From NCBI GenBank assembly GCA_019683665.1, contig JADGIB010000236.1:1-5741 (forward strand): a stretch of DNA of 5,741 nucleotides, given 5' to 3'. Below the pieces are notes generated by a model, which made no database searches, was not told the DNA's origin, and saw nothing but the letters and a program-made list of their open reading frames with translations. Shown one piece after another: positions 1 to 5,741 of this stretch (position 1 is the stretch's first letter; each line of letters begins with the position of its first letter). Position numbers and translations under genes: made by a program. The stretch is from Solirubrobacteraceae bacterium. Its GTDB lineage: Bacteria; Actinomycetota; Thermoleophilia; Solirubrobacterales; Solirubrobacteraceae.

Positions 1-96
1 CCGCCCGCCTGCCCCGGTCGATCGCCCTCGCCGTCGGGGATCGCCCCGGCCCAGGCGCGGCTGCTGACCTGGCACCGGGTGCGCGCGCCCCGCTGA
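1..96 (+). CDS. C-terminal end of an upstream gene (partial, product unknown)
   Basis: An open frame enters from the left edge and ends at TGA 94-96, giving 31 residues that finish ...LLTWHRVRAPR. Base composition supports this frame. Of the A/T bases before the stop, only two (18 and 21) fall in third codon positions and the rest fall in first or second positions, as expected for a coding region of a GC-rich genome. The stop is followed by about 20 bases and then a GC-rich hairpin, consistent with a gene end. The fragment is too short and too low in complexity to assign a family. The minus strand has no stop codons here, so a minus-strand gene cannot be fully excluded. Confidence 0.42.
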   Translation, partial: PPACPGRSPSPSGIAPAQARLLTWHRVRAPR

Positions 97-116
97 CCCG
101 CCGCGTCCGTGGTCGC

Positions 117-135
117 CCCGCACGCGGCGTGCGGG
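117..135 (+). terminator. Candidate hairpin terminator of the upstream gene
   Basis: A perfect 7-bp inverted repeat, CCCGCAC at 117-123 and GTGCGGG at 129-135, encloses a 5-base loop whose outer bases (124 and 128) can add an eighth pair. It lies 20 bases after the TGA at 94-96 and 49 bases before the ATPase start. No T-tract follows, so it is not a canonical intrinsic terminator. T-less hairpins after genes are common in high-GC actinobacteria. It could instead act in the 5' leader of the ATPase mRNA. Confidence 0.35.
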
Positions 136-173
136 CATCTGCGGATGACGGCGGCCGCCGGATGCCCGACGGT

Positions 174-178
174 GGAGG
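174..178 (+). promoter_or_regulatory. Shine-Dalgarno of the ATPase gene (fixes a GTG start)
   Basis: GGAGG sits 6 bases before the GTG at 185. It is the clearest ribosome-binding site in the window. An in-frame TGA at 146-148 prevents any start further upstream, and no other in-frame start lies between that stop and 185, so the GTG start is well supported. Confidence 0.8.
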
Positions 179-184
179 CCAGAC

Positions 185-2836
<2,652 letters not shown>

Positions 2837-2855
2837 GCGCAGGGCTCAAGGACGA

Positions 2856-2889
2856 GCGGCGACGCGCCGATACTGCGCGGCGACGCGCC
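2856..2889 (+). repeat. 13-bp direct repeat pair in the intergenic region (operator-like)
   Basis: GCGGCGACGCGCC occurs perfectly at 2856-2868 and 2877-2889, with starts 21 bases apart (about two helical turns). The two copies exactly bracket the -10-like hexamer at 2869-2874. This phasing suits a protein dimer or tandem regulator binding on one DNA face, but chance repetition is more likely in very GC-rich DNA than elsewhere. The function is inferred. Confidence 0.45.
2869..2874 (+). promoter_or_regulatory. Candidate -10 element for the collar-repeat gene
   Basis: GATACT matches the TATAAT consensus at four of six positions and is a local A/T island in very GC-rich DNA. It would place the transcription start near 2881 and leave a leader of about 28 bases before ATG 2909. 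I see no convincing -35 hexamer at the expected distance (around 2846-2851), so it would need an activator or a non-housekeeping sigma factor, or it is not a promoter. The ATPase and downstream genes could also simply be co-transcribed. Confidence 0.35.
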
Positions 2890-2908
2890 ACCGACCCAGG
2901 TTCCTCGG

Positions 2909-4141
2909 ATGCCCCGCACACCTCGTCTGCTGTTCGCGTTCCTCGCCGCCCTCCTCGCCGCCACCGCCGCCTCGCCCGCGCCGGCCGCCCCGCTGCCGGG
3001 CGTGCCCGCCGACGCCTCCCTGCTGTTCACCGTCGGCGCGCAGCGGGGCACCCTGCGCCAGTCGGGCGGCGCGCTCCACCTCACCCTGCGAGGCGTCGAC
3101 CGGCGCGCGACCTGGTTCACCGACCGGCCCGACCGCAACGCCGGCCACGTGCTCACCTCGCAGCTCGTCGGGGCCTGGTCGGACCTGGACTTCGCCCGCA
3201 TCGCGCCGAACGCCGCGCTCGTGATCGACGGCGCGCACCGCTCGCGCGACACGATCGCGCTCGAGCTGCGCCGGCCCGCCTACGACCGCGCCCGCCGCAC
3301 GCTGCGCTTCACCGTCCGCCGCCTCGCGGCGCTCGGCCCGGGGCTGCCGCAGCTGCACGCCCAGCTCGACCGGCGCATCCCGCGCCGCTTCGGGCGCGCG
3401 ACGCTGTTCATCGACAACGCCGGGACGGGCGCGACCGACTGCACCGTCGGCCAGCTCCAGCTCATGGCCACGGACCGGCCGGTGCGCAACATGCTGCCCG
3501 CCGACGGCCGCACGCTCCCGTCCCTGGAGTACCTGGAGGTCGCGTCGATCTTCGGCAGCGCCTACGGCGGCGACGTCGTGCGCACGACCGCCCTGCCGAA
3601 CCTGCCCTCGCCCGCGCCGGGCACGACCTGGTACGCGTGCGTGCACGGTCGGATGCCGCGGGAGGGGGACCTCGGCCCGTGCACGGTCGGCGAGGTCGAC
3701 CTGTGGCGGCCGGCCGGCGCGATCGGCTTCAGCGACCCCGGCTGGGTCCCCGCCGACGGGCGCACGCTCACGATCCAGGATCGCCTGCGCGCGGAGCGCG
3801 TCCCCTTCGCCTGGGACCAGATGACCGTCACACTGCCGAACCTCGCGGCGCCGCAGGGGCTGACCTGGATGGCGTGCGTCGCCGGGACGATCATCTCCGA
3901 GCCGGTGGTCGGCCAGATCGACCTCTTCGCCGGCGAGCCGCCGCGCTGGGCGGCCGACTGGATCCCCGCCGACGGGCGCACGGTCTCCGCCGACGACTAC
4001 CCGCAGCTCGACGCCGTCATCAACGGCACCCCGACGCCCGAGCAGGCGCACCGCCGCTTCGCCGTCCCCGACGTGCCGTCGCCCGCGCCGGGCCTGCAGT
4101 ACTACAACGCGGCCACCGGCGAGTGGCCGCTGCAGCGCTGA
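2909..4141 (+). CDS. Secreted protein: N-terminal domain of unknown function plus three phage-tail-collar-like repeats
   Basis: 410 aa. Residues 1-26 are a Sec signal peptide: basic MPRTPR, a hydrophobic core and a likely signal peptidase I site at APA|A after residue 26. Residues of about 32-175 form a domain with landmarks WFTDRP (69-74), PNAAL (100-104) and TLFIDN (165-170). I recall similar FSDRP/PNAAL/LFIDD landmarks in secreted hypothetical proteins of cyanobacteria and archaea, from memory and unsearched. Three repeats follow, starting near 180, 260 and 334. Each opens VGx(I/V/L)xL and contains PADGRT (197-202, 281-286, 353-358) and a late LPNL or VPDV segment, the pattern of the phage tail collar domain (PF07484). 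Repeat 1 also keeps YGGD (219-222). Cysteines 178/244 and 258/323 bracket repeats 1 and 2; repeat 3 has none. The start is supported by the signal peptide, although only a weak AGG (2898-2900) precedes it. Stand-alone bacterial collar proteins are usually of unknown role; a surface or carbohydrate-binding function is possible. No other phage gene is near. Confidence 0.85.
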   Translation: MPRTPRLLFAFLAALLAATAASPAPAAPLPGVPADASLLFTVGAQRGTLRQSGGALHLTLRGVDRRATWFTDRPDRNAGHVLTSQLVGAWSDLDFARIAPNAALVIDGAHRSRDTIALELRRPAYDRARRTLRFTVRRLAALGPGLPQLHAQLDRRIPRRFGRATLFIDNAGTGATDCTVGQLQLMATDRPVRNMLPADGRTLPSLEYLEVASIFGSAYGGDVVRTTALPNLPSPAPGTTWYACVHGRMPREGDLGPCTVGEVDLWRPAGAIGFSDPGWVPADGRTLTIQDRLRAERVPFAWDQMTVTLPNLAAPQGLTWMACVAGTIISEPVVGQIDLFAGEPPRWAADWIPADGRTVSADDYPQLDAVINGTPTPEQAHRRFAVPDVPSPAPGLQYYNAATGEWPLQR

Positions 4142-4152
4142 TCCACCACCGA

Positions 4153-5628
4153 ATGCCAGACACGATCACGCGACGCCGGTTCGTCCGCACCGCAGCCGGT
4201 GCGGCCGGCGTCCTCCTCGGCGGGCGCCTCGTCGAGCTCGACGCGCTCGGGCGCCCGCGCCTCCCGCAGCCCTCCGAGCGCGCCTGGCGCGCGCTCGCCC
4301 GCGACCTCGACGGTCGCCTCGTGCGGCCCGGCGACCGCGACTTCGCCCGGCTGCGCCTGCCGTGGAACCGCCGCTACGCGGACCCGCCGCCGATGGGGAT
4401 CGTCCGCTGCGCCACCGAGCGCGACGTCCAGCGCGCGCTGCGCTGGGCGCGCGACCGGCGGCTCCCGCTCGCGGCCCGGTCCGGCGGCCACAGCTACGCC
4501 GGGTTCTCGACCACCCCGGGCCTGCTCATCGACCTCGGCGGGATGCACCGCGTCGACGTCGACGACGCGACCGGGACGCTCACCTGCGACCCGGGCGCGC
4601 GCAACACGATGATCTACGCGGCCCTGCAGCCGCACGAGGTCGGCATCTCCGCGGGGCGCTGCCCGACGGTCGCCGTCGCGGGGCTGACGCTCGGCGGCGG
4701 CTTCGGGTTCTCGTCGCGCCGCCTCGGGCTCACCTGCGACGCGCTCGAGGCGGCCCGGATCGTCACCGCCGACGGCGAGGTGCGCACGTGCAGCGCGACC
4801 GAGAACCCGGACCTGTTCTGGGCGCTGCGCGGCGGGGGCGGCGGGAACTTCGGCATCGTCACCCAGCTGCGGTTCCGCACGTCGCCGCTCGGCGACGTCG
4901 CGCTCTACGACCTCGCCTGGGACGCCCGCCACGCGCCGGCCGTCATGGCCGCCCTGCAGGAGATGGTCCGCGCCGCGCCCGACCGGCTCTCGTGCCGGAT
5001 GGGGATGGGCTCCGACGGCCGCGCGGCGACGGTCACCGCGCTCGGGCAGCTCTTCGGCCCGGTCGAGGAGCTGCGGACGCTGCTGGAGCCGGTGCTGGCG
5101 ACGGCCAGGCCGGCCCGGCAGCTCATCGCGCAGCGGACGTTCTGGCAGGCGAAGGAGCACTTCTTCCACAGCACCCCGGTCGACCGCTTCGCGGTCCGGT
5201 CCGCGTTCGTGACCGAGCCGCTGCCCGAGGCCGCCTTCGACGCCATCGCCCGCGGCGTCGCCCGCTACCCGGGCAGCCGCAACCGCGACGGCGGCGGGGT
5301 CGCGCTCTTCGCGTGGGGCGGCGCGATCGGCCGGGTGCCGGTCGACGCGACCGCGTTCGTCCACCGCGACGCCGTCTGGCTCATGGCCCTGGACGCGTCC
5401 TGGACCGGGCGCGACACCCGCCGGACCGTCCGGCGCAACCTCGACTGGCTGGCCCGCCTCGACGACGAGGTCCGCCCGTTCGCGTCGTCGCAGGCCTACC
5501 AGAACTTCCCCGACCGCAGCCTGAAGGACTGGCGCACCGCCTACTACGGGACGGCGTATCCGCGCCTGCGGGCGATCAAGCGCGCCGTCGACCCCGACGG
5601 CGTCTTCGCCTTCCCGCAGGCGGTCTAG
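4153..5628 (+). CDS. Tat-exported FAD-dependent oxidoreductase, berberine bridge enzyme/glucooligosaccharide oxidase-like
   Basis: 491 aa flavoprotein oxidase or dehydrogenase of the vanillyl-alcohol-oxidase fold. Residues 6-12, TRRRFVR, match the twin-arginine consensus and precede a short hydrophobic stretch (13-23), so the enzyme is probably exported folded with its flavin. The FAD-binding domain (PF01565) spans about 79-240. RSGGHSYAG carries His113 and GRCPTV carries Cys170, 57 residues apart, matching the His and Cys that bind FAD covalently in bicovalent members such as GOOX (His70, Cys130). The glycine-rich GGGFGF and later FGIVTQLRF also fit. The C-terminal BBE motif (PF08031) covers about 446-489: YQNFPD from Tyr449, AYYG, RL..IK, VDPDGVF. 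The substrate is not predictable; sugars, alcohols, phenolics or secondary metabolites are all known in the family. ATG 4153 is chosen because it places the Tat motif correctly. No Shine-Dalgarno is visible, and the gene begins 11 bases after the collar gene's stop, suggesting coupled translation. Confidence 0.93.
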   Translation: MPDTITRRRFVRTAAGAAGVLLGGRLVELDALGRPRLPQPSERAWRALARDLDGRLVRPGDRDFARLRLPWNRRYADPPPMGIVRCATERDVQRALRWARDRRLPLAARSGGHSYAGFSTTPGLLIDLGGMHRVDVDDATGTLTCDPGARNTMIYAALQPHEVGISAGRCPTVAVAGLTLGGGFGFSSRRLGLTCDALEAARIVTADGEVRTCSATENPDLFWALRGGGGGNFGIVTQLRFRTSPLGDVALYDLAWDARHAPAVMAALQEMVRAAPDRLSCRMGMGSDGRAATVTALGQLFGPVEELRTLLEPVLATARPARQLIAQRTFWQAKEHFFHSTPVDRFAVRSAFVTEPLPEAAFDAIARGVARYPGSRNRDGGGVALFAWGGAIGRVPVDATAFVHRDAVWLMALDASWTGRDTRRTVRRNLDWLARLDDEVRPFASSQAYQNFPDRSLKDWRTAYYGTAYPRLRAIKRAVDPDGVFAFPQAV

Positions 5629-5741
5629 GCGCGGTCGTCCGCCGCGGCCGGGAGGCCGCGGAGCAGGGCGTCGCGCCCCCCCCCGCGGGCCCGACCCGGC
5701 GCCCCCCCCCCGGCGGAAGGGCGTGAGGCCCACACCGGGGC
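5625..5741 (-). CDS. C-terminal end of a convergent gene (partial, possible frameshift)
   Basis: On the minus strand a frame open from the window edge ends at TAG (bases 5627-5625), finishing ...RDALLRGLPAAADDRA. From 5629 to 5675 all six A/T bases (5635, 5638, 5653, 5662, 5665, 5671) fall in second codon positions of this frame, strong three-base periodicity. The stop shares the CTAG of the flavoenzyme's stop, a compact convergent arrangement. To the right of 5685 the periodicity favours a different minus frame (VGLTPFRRGGG..., through 5733-5685), so the frame seems to change at the C-runs at 5676-5684 or 5702-5711. One C fewer in either run would join the two frames. The product is not recognisable: only a Gly/Arg-rich linker and an Ala-rich tail are visible. 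The periodicity is also compatible with a plus-strand frame, but that one lacks a start codon and ends at 5726. Confidence 0.42.
   Translation of the reverse strand, partial: APVWASRPSAGGGAPGRARGGGRDALLRGLPAAADDRA
5642..5661. terminator. Candidate bidirectional hairpin terminator at the convergent junction
   Basis: A perfect 8-bp inverted repeat, CCGCGGCC at 5642-5649 and GGCCGCGG at 5654-5661, with loop GGGA, starts 14 bases after the flavoenzyme's stop. All stem pairs are G-C. There is no T-tract on either side. If the convergent minus-strand gene is real, the hairpin lies within its last codons, so it would terminate forward transcripts without ending the opposite one early. Confidence 0.45.
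5676..5711. repeat. Two long C homopolymers (C9 and C10)
   Basis: Nine C at 5676-5684 and ten C at 5702-5711 are by far the longest homopolymers in the window, and both lie in its last 70 bases. On the minus strand they read as Gly-Gly-Gly codons. Such tracts slip both in replication and in sequencing, and they coincide with the apparent frame change of the convergent gene. Confidence 0.75.

Noticed and set aside
2846..4051. Long minus-strand open frame opposite the collar gene
   Set aside because: Low-complexity Arg/Gly/Val translation antisense to a gene with a signal peptide and clear repeats; typical GC-rich antisense artefact.
2909..4141. Collar repeats taken as evidence of a prophage or tail-derived injection machine
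   Set aside because: The protein has a Sec signal peptide, and no other tail, baseplate, capsid, lysis or integrase gene is in the window.
5629..5726. A plus-strand coding segment after the flavoenzyme, in the frame ending at TGA 5724-5726
   Set aside because: The codon periodicity would fit, but the frame has no ATG or GTG start after the flavoenzyme stop and no ribosome-binding site. The convergent minus-strand explanation also accounts for the CTAG stop.
4102..5733. Minus-strand open frame of 543 codons across the flavoenzyme
   Set aside because: Antisense to a gene with a Tat signal and full FAD and BBE motifs. Only its first few codons (5733 to about 5685) may be coding, as part of the convergent gene that then changes frame.

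Overview
The window is very GC-rich (well above 70%) and densely packed with forward-strand genes. Most codons end in G or C. This composition, a eukaryote-like type II cation pump, a secreted collar-repeat protein and a Tat-exported covalent flavoenzyme suggest a high-GC actinobacterium. The Thermoleophilia (Solirubrobacter, Patulibacter or Conexibacter relatives) are my best guess, but this is inference from composition and gene style, not a marker-gene assignment.

Layout. Bases 1-96 probably hold the last 31 codons of an upstream forward gene, followed by a strong hairpin at 117-135. A complete P-type ATPase (GTG start at 185, clear Shine-Dalgarno, 883 aa) ends at 2836. The 72-base gap that follows holds a -10-like GATACT bracketed by two perfect copies of a 13-base direct repeat, so the next gene may have its own regulated promoter. 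That gene (2909-4141, 410 aa) encodes a Sec-exported protein: an N-terminal domain of unknown function followed by three degenerate phage-tail-collar-like repeats. Eleven bases later begins a Tat-exported, probably bicovalent FAD oxidoreductase of the berberine-bridge-enzyme/glucooligosaccharide-oxidase type (4153-5628, 491 aa). Its stop codon lies in a CTAG that also supplies the stop of a probable convergent minus-strand gene running off the right edge (5625-5741). That last gene contains runs of 9 and 10 C residues, and its reading frame appears to break in or between them.

How the genes relate. The collar-repeat protein and the flavoenzyme are probably co-transcribed. Both leave the cytoplasm, one unfolded through Sec and one folded with its flavin through Tat, so a shared envelope or extracellular role is possible but unproven. 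The ATPase has no obvious functional link to them. There is no CRISPR array, transposase, tRNA, rRNA or other phage gene in the window. The points most worth a second look are the architecture and paired-cysteine pattern of the collar protein, the altered ion-site residues of the pump, the repeat-flanked promoter candidate, and the homopolymer frame break at the right edge.
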